DNA of 27,231 nucleotides from Chara braunii (Eukaryota > Streptophyta > Charophyceae > Charales > Characeae), in NCBI GenBank assembly GCA_003427395.1, contig BFEA01000207.1, positions 1,401,040 through 1,428,270 of the forward strand, in the 5' to 3' direction. The translations under genes were made by a program, and so were the position numbers. Below are positions 1-9,988 of the stretch, one piece after another. Every line of letters starts with the position of its first letter. Positions within the stretch are counted from its first letter, which is position 1. The notes beneath the pieces are model-generated. The model saw only the letters and a program-made list of their open reading frames with translations. It was not told the DNA's origin and did not search any database.

Positions 1-777
1 CGTGCCCTGAACCGTCCAGATGGACGGTTCAGCCCCAACCGGCGGGCGGCAGCCTCAAGAGCGCCGCCAGGCCCAGACGGTAATGTCGTTTGGGCCTACC
101 CGTCGGGTCTGGTCCAAGGTGAGGCCTTTATGGCCTGTAGTACCCCAAGGTCGGGCCTTTAGGCCCTGATGTGTCCCTCTAGCCCTAAGTCGGGTCCGGT
201 AGGACCCGTGTGGCGTCGAAGATGTAACAGTTCCCCTTCGTCCCTTAACCCCTTCCAACCCTGTTCCCCCCAATCTCAATCTCAACACCTACTCACCTCC
301 ACTTTTCCCTTCATATCTTAATTCTCTCTACCCTCTATCCTCTTTCCCATCCATACTTCTTTTTTTATACTCTTCTCCCCCAATTACCGCTCCCTCACCC
401 CTGCCCAGGCCCTCCCTCCTCTAATTTGGCCAGCCGGACCCACAACTCCATTTTATCACAGGGGATCTCCAACAGACAACTCATCTTCAGGAGCCATATC
501 ACAGGCTACCTACAAACAGGGCTACAAACGACAGAGGGCTGACACTCCCACTGGTACAGGGACCGGTGGAAAACAGCAACCTTTTCTCCAAAAGACTTCT
601 GTACTCTACGAGCCTTTCACATCTGTGTATGTATGATTTATGATTGCCTTGTGAATGGGACGCTGGACCCGGTTTCCAGCAGGTATGCTCCCCACCAATA
701 GATGGAGCCTCCGATAAAGGGGCCAGTTTCGGGGGATGCTCTTGTCACCTCCTGAAGTGCCACTAAATGAAGAAAGG
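1..777. other. Non-coding stretch, probably intronic
   Basis: I see no convincing gene here. The left 240 bases are GC-rich with repeated GGCCT/AGGCC-type words that resemble the LTR sequences elsewhere in the window, so this may be the edge of another LTR, but I could not match it to a specific copy. From about 240 to 430 the + strand is pyrimidine-rich. Open frames on either strand are short and resemble nothing. The stretch lies upstream of a kinase exon that begins in mid-domain, so it is probably part of the preceding intron. Confidence 0.5.
7..32. repeat. Perfect 12-bp inverted repeat
   Basis: CTGAACCGTCCA at 7-18 and its exact reverse complement at 21-32 are separated by 2 bp (GA). 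It could form a tight hairpin or be a binding palindrome within an LTR-like repeat. Its function is unknown. Confidence 0.6.
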
Positions 778-991
778 TGAAGGCATAGGTTTGGAAGTAA
801 GCTTGACTTCTGTTGCTTCACAGGCTGGTTTGTTTTAGAATATTAATTGAATAAGACAACGTGGCTATTGTGAAGGCATAGGTTTGGAAGTGAGGTTGAC
901 TTCTGTTACTTCACAGTCTGGTTTGTTTTAGAGTATTAAATTATTTAACAATTATTATTAATTGAATGAAACAATGTGGCTGTTGTTCCAG
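778..991 (+). repeat. Diverged tandem duplication ending at a splice acceptor
   Basis: Unit 1 (778-870) and unit 2 (871-about 989) both run from TGAAGGCATAGGTTTGGAAG through CTGGTTTGTTTTAGA to an AT-rich part and GTGGCT. Unit 2 is longer by an AT-rich insertion, and only unit 2 continues into TGTTGTTCCAG, the apparent 3' splice site (AG at 990-991) of the kinase exon. The duplication therefore doubles the branch-point and polypyrimidine part of an intron end. Confidence 0.7.
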
Positions 992-1801
992 GATACCGGA
1001 GGAGGAGTGCCAAAAAATATTAGAAAGCACATTTTCCAAGCTTTCATGCAGGGAGATGTCACATCAGCCCGTGAGCACGGTGGAACAGGTATTGGCCTGC
1101 GTATATCAAGATGCTTGGCACAAATGATGGGAGGTGAAATGGATTTCGTTACCAATACAGGCACAGGAAGCACCTTCTACTTTGACGCTTGCTTGAAGGT
1201 GAAGCCGCATGAAACACCTCTCACTGCGCCTGGAAGCAGCAGCGGCAAAACAAAGACTTCTACTACTGATCAGGAATTACACGTGCTAAGCACAGTTTGT
1301 GCTATCACGATTGACGAGAATATTGTCCGACAACAAGTGCTGGCCAACCATTTGAGGAGATGTAAGGTGATGTCAGTGATGAACTCTTCATTGATGGGTC
1401 TGTCAGATAGCATCGCAGCAATGGGGCCTTCACAGGGCCAAGCGACTCAAGCACAACAACAACAACCCATCGTCATTGTGTTTGTGGAGGCAGACTTGGT
1501 TGTTGGGCGCACCAGGAATGTCGACGAGTATCTTCAGAATTTCCTTCTGGATGTCAAGCACACTACCAGTGGCCTGATTTTGCTGGTGAATGACCCCAAA
1601 ACTGAGGCGCTCGTCAAGAAGCAAATCTTTGACTTTATTGTGGTGAAGCCACTCACCACGAAGGTACTGAAACCCCACATCATAAAACTGGCCTCTCAGG
1701 CTCTAGCGGCTCGCGGTCCACCTGCAAAGGGACAAGAGCCCACTGGAGGAGAAGCAGTGTCTACCCTGGAGCAGCTGCTTGCAGGGAAGAAATTTCTTGT
1801 G
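992..1801 (+). CDS. Hybrid histidine kinase exon: ATPase end plus receiver-like domain
   Basis: This is an internal exon of 270 codons from a membrane hybrid histidine kinase resembling plant cytokinin receptors (the AHK2/3/4 group), which pass phosphate from a kinase His to a receiver Asp. It opens in mid-domain at DTGGGVP (G1 box), followed by the F box HIFQAFMQGD and the G2 box GGTGIGLRIS, then GSTFYF, the usual end of the HATPase_c fold. Roughly residues 95-240 look like the degenerate receiver-like domain found before the true receiver in cytokinin receptors, ending near DFIVVKP. The last residues, GKKFLV, are the first beta strand of the receiver. The acceptor is TGTTGTTCCAG before 992 and the donor is GTGCGT at 1802, both phase 0. 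The reading frame is intact. Upstream exons (sensor, membrane segments, phospho-acceptor His) are outside the window or unseen, so the ligand is unknown. A non-cytokinin plant hybrid kinase remains possible. Confidence 0.85.
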
Positions 1802-1974
1802 GTGCGTTTACTCATTTTGCCTGGTGGATCCCTTCATAACCTCCCATCCTCCCTCCCTCCCACCCTCCCATGGACAATGTGTACTATACAAGGTGGTGGT
1901 CAGAAGTGCAAGGAAAATGAGCAGTAGCGACATGACAGAACTCCAGATTGCAAAATCACAATGAAAGCCAGATA

Positions 1975-3336
1975 TGTTATGATCCTGTTTATTTCCGAAG
2001 TGCAAATTCACAAGGAAAGACGATGCCACCCAATTGCGAAAGAAATGAAAGCACTTGCAAAGAGATAGAGACCAAAGAAGAAGAGAGAAAGAAGAAGAAG
2101 AAGAAGAAGGAGAAGAAGAAGAAGAAGAAGAAGAAGAAGAAGAAGACGTACACCAGCAAGACCAATGGCAAATCCCCCTTCTCTCTCCACCTTCCTCCTC
2201 CTCCTTGTCTTCACCAATCTTATTCATATCCCAAATAATAATAATAACAATGAGTGGTTAACCCAGAATCAATATCCGAAGTTCCCTCTCATTGCAAACA
2301 CAACAATAGGTCCACCATAGCCATGGATTCCCCCTTCTCTCATCCTCTCAAATGCTAAGGCTAGGGCGGATTACTAAGGGCTCTGCCCTCTTGTGCAAAG
2401 GACAACACAAAGCAGCTATGCCGCTGCTCATCAGGCCGCCATGCCTGACTCTGCCTCAAGCTTCCTTGGTCCGGCACTACCCCAACTGGGGCCTTCCAGA
2501 TCCAGCGCCTATCAAGGTGATGAAGACGGTGTCCACCATAGCCAGGTAGGTACCTCGCCACTCTCCTCCTTCGCCCCCTTCTTCCTCATGCTGGGCTGCT
2601 CACCATAGCCAGGCTGAGCGCCCAGCTGCTCTCCTTCCTCCAGACAGCGCTCCAAGTCCAGCACTTGGCTCAAGCAGTATGTCGCCAATCTTTGCACACC
2701 ACAAATGAGGAGGAGCTACTTGCTCCTCCAGAAGATGTAGGGGACTACTTGCCTCTTGGGCGGTGACTTCCTAGGCCGCGCGGCCTCCCAGCAATCGGTA
2801 CCTCCTCCCTTTCAGAGAGAAACATCATTCCAGGCTCTGATATTGTCCGTACAGGCCCTAGACTCAGGCTACTTGGACTGGTACTGGCCTACCTCTAGCC
2901 TACCGCTACTGGGCCTCTAAAAATGCCAACGTTTTGTCTTCTTCTGCTCGGCCTCGAGTACCCGACACTTCGACCACTACTTGAGTGGTACCGGCCTACA
3001 TGCTAATTGAGTGTTTTCCCCGCTGCTCTAAGTGTCGAGGGCCTACCCCCGCTACTTGAGTGTTTTTCCCGCTGCAACCCTCAAAGTCACGGCCACAGTT
3101 AAGTCACGGCCACAGGTAAGTACCGGCCCTGCGGGGCCTCCAAGTGAACGAGTACCCTTGCGGGTCACACACACACTCAGGCTGACAAGCACTTAGACAG
3201 GCATGCAGACCAGCAGCCACGCACAACAGACTTAGAAATCACAGCAAAATGTGGGAATCTCAGCAAGGCATACATTCCAGCGGCAAATCCCAGAAATCAG
3301 CAGTGTTCTCGGTCTGTGTTTTGGCGGGTCATTACA
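1975..3336 (-). mobile_element. LTR of family B, copy B1 (3' LTR of element C)
   Basis: On the minus strand this copy starts TGTAATGACC at 3336 and ends ATCATAACA at 1975, giving TG...CA ends and 1,362 bp. It is matched by an inverted copy starting at 3726 and by partial copies at 14706-15072 and 17358-17890. A purine-rich tract and a pol C-terminus lie immediately upstream in the minus sense, so this is the 3' LTR of a minus-strand Ty3 element. The 4 bp at its outer end (GATA) are not matched at the other end of the presumed element. Confidence 0.8.
2076..2147 (+). repeat. (GAA)n microsatellite inside LTR B1
   Basis: This is a run of GAA/AAG triplets with a few interruptions. The inverted sister LTR carries the matching TTC run at 5056-5094, so the tract belongs to the LTR family and varies in length. 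It produces spurious poly-Lys, poly-Glu and poly-Ser open frames that are not genes. Confidence 0.9.
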
Positions 3337-3352
3337 CTACCCCCCTCTCAAG
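3337..3352 (-). promoter_or_regulatory. Polypurine tract of element C
   Basis: Read on the minus strand, CTTGAGAGGGGGGTAG directly precedes the TGTAATG start of LTR B1. A G-rich polypurine tract at this place primes plus-strand DNA synthesis in LTR retrotransposons. This fixes B1 as a 3' LTR. Confidence 0.75.
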
Positions 3353-3377
3353 AGCGAGGTCCCTTCGAGCGAGTAAC

Positions 3378-3725
3378 TCATTCAGAGTCTGTACAAAATG
3401 TGTCATAGGCGTAGATCAGAAAGAGAGTTTCGGCATAACCGTGAGGAGTAAATGTTGCAGAAAACTTGACAATTTGTCCATCGGCGATCTGGCGTTCATA
3501 AGCTTTAACATCACGGGGAACATTCTTTAGCAGCTCTTTTCGGTCGATCCAGTAGAACTCATTCAACGGGTGCTAAAGGAAGTGAACCTTGTACTGTCTG
3601 TTCCTCCATCCTCCTTCACGTGAAACGGGTTTGTCTAATTCCATGACCACCGTTGATAGCACGAGGAATCATAGGATCTCAGTAGGGAAAAGTCTCATCA
3701 TCAATGTGGGGAAACAGTTTGGATG
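3378..3725 (-). pseudogene. Ty3 pol C-terminus (element C), distal piece
   Basis: On the minus strand this is the end of a Ty3/gypsy polyprotein. After the LTR insertion point it resumes with KLFPHIDDETFP, the continuation of the conserved VFHASKL motif that follows integrase. It ends with a chromodomain-like tail containing FYWIDRKELLKNVP, comparable to RWFTRKELLKTAK in element 1. At least one frameshift separates the two parts, and the last frame stops at 3378. The proximal part of the same gene lies at 14371-14705, displaced by the solo LTR and the element nested in it. It is non-functional. Confidence 0.7.
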
Positions 3726-4173
3726 TGTAATGACCCGCGAAAAACACAGACTGAGAACACTGCTGATTTCTGGGATTTGCCGCTGGAATGAATGCCTTGT
3801 TGAAATTCCCGCATTCTGCTGTGATTTCCATGTCTGTGTGTCTGTGCGTGCCTGCTGGTTTGCATGCCTGTCTGAGCGCTTGTCAATTGAGTGTGTGTGT
3901 CACCCGCAAGGGTACCTGTTGGTTGCGAGGCCCCGCAGGGCCGGTACTTACCTGTGGCCGTGACTGTGAAGGGTTGCAGGGGGGAAACACTCGAGTAGTG
4001 GGGGTAGGCCCGCGGCACTTAGAGCAGAGGGGAAAAACACTCAAGTAGCAGGTAGGCCGGTACCACTGAAGTAGTGGTAGAAGTGTCGGGTACTGGAGGC
4101 CGAGCAGAAGAAGACAAAAAGTTGGCATTTTTAGAGGCCCAGTAGCGGTAGGTTAGAGGTAGGCCGGTACCAG

Positions 4174-4344
4174 TCCAAGTAGCCCGGGTCTAGGGCCTGT
4201 GCGGAGGATAGCAGAGCCTGCAATGATGTTTCCCTCCGAAAGGGAGGAGGTACCGGTTNTCCAAGTAGCCCGGGTCTAGGGCCTGTGCGGAGGATAGCAG
4301 AGCCTGCAATGATGTTTCCCTCCGAAAGGGAGGAGGTACCGGTT
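4174..4344. repeat. Exact 85-bp duplication flanking a single N
   Basis: Positions 4174-4258 and 4260-4344 are identical as far as I can read and are separated by one N at 4259. LTR B1 has this segment only once. The pattern fits an unmerged contig overlap rather than biology. Confidence 0.85.
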
Positions 4345-5055
4345 GCTGGGAGGCTGCTCGGCCTAGGAAGTCACCGCCCAGGAGGCCGGTAGGCCGCTAT
4401 ATCTCCAGGAAGAGCAAAGAGCTCTTCCTCATTTGCGGTGTGCAAGGATTGGCGACATGCTGCTGGAGCGCAGCGCTGGTCTGGTGCAGCGCTGCTTGGA
4501 GGTGAAGGGCCGTTGGAGCTCAGCCTGGCTATGGCGAGCATTCCAGCTTGAGGAGGAGGAAGAAGGGGGCATGGTAGGAGAGTGGCGGGGCACTTACCTG
4601 GCTATGGAAGACACCATCTTCATCACCTTGTTGGGCGCTGCATCTGGAAGGCCCCAGTTGGGGTAGTGCGGCACCAGGGAAGCTCGAGGCAAAGTCAGGC
4701 ATAGCGGACCAAGTCAGCAGCGGCATAGCTGCTCTGCGTTGTCCTTTGGACATCAGCGCAGCACCATAGCTGCTTGGGTTGACCTTTGGACATCGGCGCA
4801 GCACCCTAGCTGCTTGGAGTAGTCCGCCATAGCCTATGCATGAGAGAGGAGGCTGAAGGAGGGGAGCCATAGCTATGGTGACTGGTTGTTGTTGTTGTTG
4901 AGTTGAGTCAGCAGTAAGAGGGAACTTCGGATATTGATTCTGGTTCATCCATTCATTGTTTTTATTATTATTGAGGGAAGGATAAGATTGGTGAAGTGAA
5001 GGAGGAGGAAGGTGGAGAGAGAAGGGGGAATTGTCATTGGTCTTGCTGGTGTTCA

Positions 5056-5094
5056 TCTTCTTCTTCTTCTTCTTCTTCTTCTTCTTCTTCTTCT
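5056..5094 (+). repeat. (TTC)n microsatellite inside LTR B2
   Basis: About 13 TTC/CTT triplets form the inverted counterpart of the GAA run at 2076-2147. Confidence 0.9.
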
Positions 5095-5115
5095 TTACCT
5101 CTCTTCTGGTCTTTA

Positions 5116-6322
5116 TGTTATGATTCTGGTTGTTCGTTGCCTGTAGGCCAACACTCACTCACATAGACTTCCAGGTATGCCCATACATACACAGAAGGAA
5201 GGGGGGAGAGGATAGGAGTATCACACCGCACAGGGAGAGATAAACACAGCGGAAGACTTGACCATGCGATATGATAGGGTACACTGAAAGTGCAATTCAC
5301 TCCATTCAATCCTCACAACCAGTCATAGAGAAAAGCCGAGCAGATCACATCCAGGAAACAATGAAACGATGATAGTCCAAACACAGTTACACACTGTTTA
5401 TTAAACTCAGAGTCTCGAAATGTCAGGATCACTCCAGAACTACAGTGCGCTGCTCAGAATTGAGCAGCGCTTCACTCTCCAGCCCTGATAGACACCCGTC
5501 ACACCCCCTGAGCCCTGAAACATCAAGCGCCACCCAAATACAGCCTCCTGGGGGCAGCGCCACCCTGAAACAGGCCTCTGAGGCCAAGCGTCACTCAGAG
5601 GATGAAGAAGAAGACCAGCACCACAGTATCTGATGATGACGAAGTGTCGGGAGGCTTCCCGGGTGGAAGCCTGCAGCAGGGCCACCAAACCCTGATAGGA
5701 TGAACTCTGAGATGAAGGAGCTGCAGCTATGGCTGCAGCGCAAACCCTCTGGGACCCCACTCCGGAGGAGGGTCCAGCAGGGCACCAATCTCTCTCACCT
5801 CCAGCAGACCTCGATAACCCAGACCTCTGTCGGCCCCTACCTGCTGGCAGAGTACAGCGCAGGTCCCAGCTATGGCCTGTGCTCCGAAGGTCTGGCTATG
5901 CCCGTCTCCTTCCACGCTGAGCCGTCACCACTTCCGGTTCACACGTAGCGCCGCAGCGATGTACACGGTACCAACTGCCAAAAGCCCTCAACCGATGTGC
6001 CCATCCTACTTCTAGCCTACACTGACCTAGACCGGACTGACTGACCGACCAGTACCGTATCTGTTTTGGCCTCTCGGCCTCTACCAGACCCGACTATAGG
6101 CTATAAGACCGTCTATTCAGAATAAGCCCATAGGGCCTGTCTGTAGGGAATCGAGTTAGTATCGGGCCTGTATTTTCCCGGATTTGCAGATATGTCCCTC
6201 AAGAATTTCCCTCACAGGTAGGTCTCTCGGTTAGCCCTCAGCCAAACAAAAATTACGAATCTGTCCTACCTATAGTACAGCCTCGACAGAGAGAGGCGAC
6301 AAGAAAACAGCAAGTCATTGCA
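5116..6322 (-). repeat. 3' LTR of element 1 (family A)
   Basis: In the minus sense it begins TGCAATGACTTGCTG at 6322 and ends AATCATAACA at 5116, 1,207 bp. It matches 13020-14275 along its length. It lacks a 43-bp segment present in the other LTR at 14048-14090 (junction at 6144/6145). The partial copy at the window end has this segment, so the difference is a deletion here. Short open frames inside it, such as around 5440-5950, are not genes. Confidence 0.9.
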
Positions 6323-6340
6323 GACCTACCCTCCCCCGGA
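6323..6340 (-). promoter_or_regulatory. Polypurine tract of element 1
   Basis: Minus-strand TCCGGGGGAGGGTAGGTC sits directly against the TGCAATG start of the 3' LTR and 15 bp beyond the pol stop. This is the expected primer position for plus-strand synthesis. Confidence 0.8.
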
Positions 6341-6355
6341 GCGAGGACCTCCGAG

Positions 6356-9300
6356 CTAGGGGCGTAGGCGTGCAGAGCGCCGAAGGGATACCCCCTTTCG
6401 TGCTGCCTCATATTTGAGGATGACAGACTTGGCTGTCTTCAGGAGTTCCTTGCGAGTAAACCAGCGGTCTTCAGTGTGTGGCTGATATAAAAACTTCACA
6501 AGATACTCCTTATCTGGACCTGTCCCTGACTCATCCTCCACAGATTCGACCTCATACCCTTTGCCAGGGATAGGGGGACCGAATTGAGGAGGCCTGTCTG
6601 GAAATGCATCAGCTGGCGTAAATGGCAACAGCTTAGATGCATGAAAGACAGGGTAGGTTTGTAGATGCAGAGGGACGTCCACATTATAGGACGGTCCAAA
6701 CGGATCAGCTCCCACTGTATCTAAGACCTTCCATGGACCCATATATCGTGGCAGCAGCTTAGGCGAAATGTCCTCCTCTCGTGACAGCTCAGAACTGAGT
6801 ACCCACACCCAGTCACTTGTGCAAATCGTAGAAGGACGCCTGTGCTTATTAGCCTGTTGAATCATAGCGTTTTGGGCTTTCAACAGGTTAGCACGGGCAC
6901 GCTCTATGTCCACACGGTAACGCCTGGTGAACTCTGCAGTTCCAGGTGTCAGCGTAGGGGTAGCCTTGTCGATGATATCATCGAGAGGCTGTCGTGGTTC
7001 ACGACCCCAGTGTAACCGGTAGGGTGTGAAACCAGTCGAGGAGTGTACAGACGTGTTATACACAAGCTGTGCACGACTCAGATGGAGATCCCAGTCCTGC
7101 TGATCTGGACTGATCACAGGACGCAGCAATTGGAACAGAATCTGATTCATCACTTCAGCCTGACCATTGGCTTCAGGATGACGGCCAGATGTCATGTCCA
7201 ACCTCGAATGAAGGTAATCCCTGCAGTAGGATTGCCATTCATTGCTGCAAAAATGGGGATCTCTGTCACTGACAATGGAGGTGGGTGGTCCATGATGTGT
7301 AACCCACCTGTCAGCAAAAGCCGCCTGGACGGCGGGCACACGAGCCTCAGCACGTAAGGGGATGAACTCTGCATATTTGGAAAACCGATCCACACATACC
7401 ATGACCTGACGCATACCTCGTGGTGTAGTCCTACCCAAGTCAGTGAAATCAATAGAAACTGACTGTGCAGGAGCATCAGGGATAGGTAGGGGTTTGAGTA
7501 AGCCAAGGGGAGGTCGTCGTACCACCTTGTTCCTTTGGCACAACTCACAGGTTTCCACATAGTGCAACATGTCACTCCTCATCTCCTTCCAGAAGAAGCG
7601 TTGCGACAGGGCTGCATAAGATTTGAGGGCACCAAAGTGACCACGAGCGTCATGACGCTCTGAGAGCAGAAGTGTCCTCAGCTTGCGGTCCTGGGGAATG
7701 CACAGGCGCTCCTCACCTCTGCTGCATGTGTACAGCAGACCTGAAACCAGAGTATATCCTGGTTCAGAGGCAGGATCGTCCTGGAGACTCCTCACAATAG
7801 GCCCAAAGATCTCATCCTGGGGCAGCAACTGGGCAATGGTCTGACGTGTCCTCTCTCCAAACGAGTGAGTAAAGGAGATCAGAAAGAAAGCGCCATGCCT
7901 ACGAGAAAGGGCATCTGCTACTCGATTGTAGCAACCCTTCTTGTGTCTCAGTTCAAAGTCAAACATGTCAATGGACTGAATATAGCGAGCAAGCTTGTCA
8001 TGGAGCTCTCCCTGGGACTTCATCCACTGAAGGGTGGAGTGATCTGAGAAGATCTTGAAGTGCCTGCCCAGAAGAAAGTGCTTCCAATGCTTGAGCGCTG
8101 ACACAAGAGCATATAGCTCTTTCTCACAGGTGGAATCCTGCAGCTTCTTGGTCTTGATCTTCTTGCTCATATACTCAATAGGCTGCAGACCATTCCCATC
8201 ATACTGCTGAAGTACCGCCCCTACACCATACTGGCTAGCATCAGTAGTCAGTACAAAAGGCAAGGTAGGGTCAGGTAGCTTTAGGACAGGGGCACGAATC
8301 AAGGCCTCCTTGAGACGTGTAAAGGCCTCCTGACATTCTGACGTCCAAAGAAAGGAAGTGTCTTTCTTTATAAGATCAGTCAGGGGAGCTACAATCGCTG
8401 AGAAGTTCTTAATGAACTTCCTATAGTAGGATGCAAGCCTCAAGAATGACCGGACATCACGAATGTTAGCAGGTCGCGGCCAGTCCTGAACTGCAGCAAC
8501 TTTCGTTGCCTCAGGAGCCAACCCCTCTCCAGAAATCACATGCCCCAGATAGATTACAGAGGGAACCCCAAAGGAGCACTTCTCTCTGTTGATCTTATAT
8601 TGGTTAGCACGCAAGGCCTGGAGGATCAGAGCCAGATGTTGCGCATGCTCCTGGACAGAACGGCTGAATACCAAGATGTCATCAAGGTAGACAACTACGA
8701 ACTTGTCCAGGTAAGGCCTCAATATGCGACGCATCTCTGTTTGGAAGGTGCCTAGCGCATTGCAAAGACCGAATGGCATAACCAGGTACTCATATGTACC
8801 ATACCTGGTTTTGAAGGCTGTCTTGTGGACATCGCCTTCAGCCATCTCAATCTGGTGGTAGCCAGATTTGAGGTTGATCTTGCTGAAAATAGTACAGCCC
8901 TGCACCATGTCTAACAGGTCATCAATGCGAGGAAGGGGCTCTGTAGACTTCCTCGTGATTTTGTTGAGACCATGATAGTCCACACACATCCTGAACTCAC
9001 CATTCCCCTTTGGAACAAAGAGGACTGGTGCCCCAAACTCAGATGTGTTGGGCCTGATCCAGCCCTTGCTGGTCAGGGTCTCTAACTGTTTCCTGAGCTC
9101 TTCAAGTTCAGCAGGAGACATCTTGTAGACCCGACCCTTGGGAGGGACCGAGTCAGGTAGGATCTCAATCTTATGTTTGGTCTGCCTATGGACAAGTCCA
9201 GTAGGCTCCTCCATAAGATCTGAGAAGCGGTCTACCACCTGCTGAATCTGAGAGGGACAGGGAGCAGTTTCCAGGTCAGTCTTTTTGACATAAGCCACAA

Positions 9301-9988
9301 ACAGACGACCGTGGTCAGTCTGGCATGAGAATCGCAAGAACTTGCGAGCACTCATGCAATAACAGCTGCTGGCCGGATGGTACTCGTCAGCGAGTATGCA
9401 AGGGCGATAGACCCCATGCCGGTCAGGCAGCTCAACCCTAGGAATCCGCCAGTCAATCCTAGGATTGGTGGCACCAAGCCACTGCATAGAGAAGACAAGG
9501 TCAAAGGGAACGTTAGGGAACACATAGAAGTTCAGGCGATGCCTGACTTCCCCCTGCTTGTCAAAGGACACAGGTAGGCCCTTGACAGCAGTGGTAATCC
9601 TGACTGTGGAAGAGTCCCCAATGCGGACCTCCAATGGCTGTCGCAGCTTCACCAACCTATGATCCAAGTGCAGTTTGTTGACTGCCTTGGGGGAGATGAA
9701 GTTGCGAGTAGCCCCACAGTCCAAGAGCCCTTTGATCTTGGCTCCCAAGATGTAGGGTCGAAGCAAGATGAGTTCAGACTTGTGCTTTTTCTTCTCCTGC
9801 AAGGACAGGAAAAGATCAACAACAGTCTGAGCATCGTCCTCCCCCCACGTCTCATCCAAGTCAGAGTCTTCAAAAGTGAAAGACCCTGCCAATGCAACTC
9901 TAGAAATAAAAGTACCAGCGAGAGAATGTGAAGATTCACCTCCATCAGAGAGGGAATCAACACTGGTGGAAGGAGCTGCTGCTTCCAC
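6356..9988 (-). CDS. pol: Ty3/gypsy Pol polyprotein with chromodomain (element 1)
   Basis: This is one uninterrupted frame of 1,210 codons counted from a GTG at 9988. The frame is open back to the slippery site at 10003-10009, so translation probably enters by frameshift rather than at its own start. Domains: protease with DCGAT at 90-94; reverse transcriptase about 285-460 with YLDD at 434-437; RNase H with D583, E624, D649 and D692; integrase zinc finger H779, H784, C814, C817; integrase core D847, D908, E945; VFHASKL at 1114-1120; chromodomain about 1144-1184. The last two core acids are separated by 36 residues, one more than the usual 35. In RT motif A the catalytic Asp is replaced by Asn372 (codon AAC at 8875-8873), which should abolish polymerisation. 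Otherwise the protein replicates and integrates the element, the chromodomain guiding it to marked chromatin. Confidence 0.93.
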   Translation of the reverse strand: MEAAAPSTSVDSLSDGGESSHSLAGTFISRVALAGSFTFEDSDLDETWGEDDAQTVVDLFLSLQEKKKHKSELILLRPYILGAKIKGLLDCGATRNFISPKAVNKLHLDHRLVKLRQPLEVRIGDSSTVRITTAVKGLPVSFDKQGEVRHRLNFYVFPNVPFDLVFSMQWLGATNPRIDWRIPRVELPDRHGVYRPCILADEYHPASSCYCMSARKFLRFSCQTDHGRLFVAYVKKTDLETAPCPSQIQQVVDRFSDLMEEPTGLVHRQTKHKIEILPDSVPPKGRVYKMSPAELEELRKQLETLTSKGWIRPNTSEFGAPVLFVPKGNGEFRMCVDYHGLNKITRKSTEPLPRIDDLLDMVQGCTIFSKINLKSGYHQIEMAEGDVHKTAFKTRYGTYEYLVMPFGLCNALGTFQTEMRRILRPYLDKFVVVYLDDILVFSRSVQEHAQHLALILQALRANQYKINREKCSFGVPSVIYLGHVISGEGLAPEATKVAAVQDWPRPANIRDVRSFLRLASYYRKFIKNFSAIVAPLTDLIKKDTSFLWTSECQEAFTRLKEALIRAPVLKLPDPTLPFVLTTDASQYGVGAVLQQYDGNGLQPIEYMSKKIKTKKLQDSTCEKELYALVSALKHWKHFLLGRHFKIFSDHSTLQWMKSQGELHDKLARYIQSIDMFDFELRHKKGCYNRVADALSRRHGAFFLISFTHSFGERTRQTIAQLLPQDEIFGPIVRSLQDDPASEPGYTLVSGLLYTCSRGEERLCIPQDRKLRTLLLSERHDARGHFGALKSYAALSQRFFWKEMRSDMLHYVETCELCQRNKVVRRPPLGLLKPLPIPDAPAQSVSIDFTDLGRTTPRGMRQVMVCVDRFSKYAEFIPLRAEARVPAVQAAFADRWVTHHGPPTSIVSDRDPHFCSNEWQSYCRDYLHSRLDMTSGRHPEANGQAEVMNQILFQLLRPVISPDQQDWDLHLSRAQLVYNTSVHSSTGFTPYRLHWGREPRQPLDDIIDKATPTLTPGTAEFTRRYRVDIERARANLLKAQNAMIQQANKHRRPSTICTSDWVWVLSSELSREEDISPKLLPRYMGPWKVLDTVGADPFGPSYNVDVPLHLQTYPVFHASKLLPFTPADAFPDRPPQFGPPIPGKGYEVESVEDESGTGPDKEYLVKFLYQPHTEDRWFTRKELLKTAKSVILKYEAARKGVSLRRSARLRP

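Larger units (their letters stand above)
3726..5115 (+). mobile_element. Solo LTR of family B, copy B2, left part
   Basis: It starts TGTAATGACCC and runs in the + sense, inverted relative to B1. Its 3' end lies at 14280-14370, because element 1 inserted inside it. The flanking GATG at 3722-3725 and at 14371-14374 is a 4-bp target duplication. Collapsing it rejoins the pol of element C in frame through VFHASKL, which confirms a clean insertion. No internal region belongs to it, so it is a solo LTR. Its length is inflated by an 85-bp repeat around an N. Confidence 0.8.

Noticed and set aside
1808-2261. Open frames on both strands rich in Ser, Lys or Glu runs
   Set aside because: They come from the GAA/TTC microsatellite inside LTR B1 and have no conserved domain.
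5440-5948. Overlapping open frames on both strands, also found near 13333-13851
   Set aside because: They lie inside the two LTRs of element 1, differ by frame-changing indels between copies and resemble no protein.
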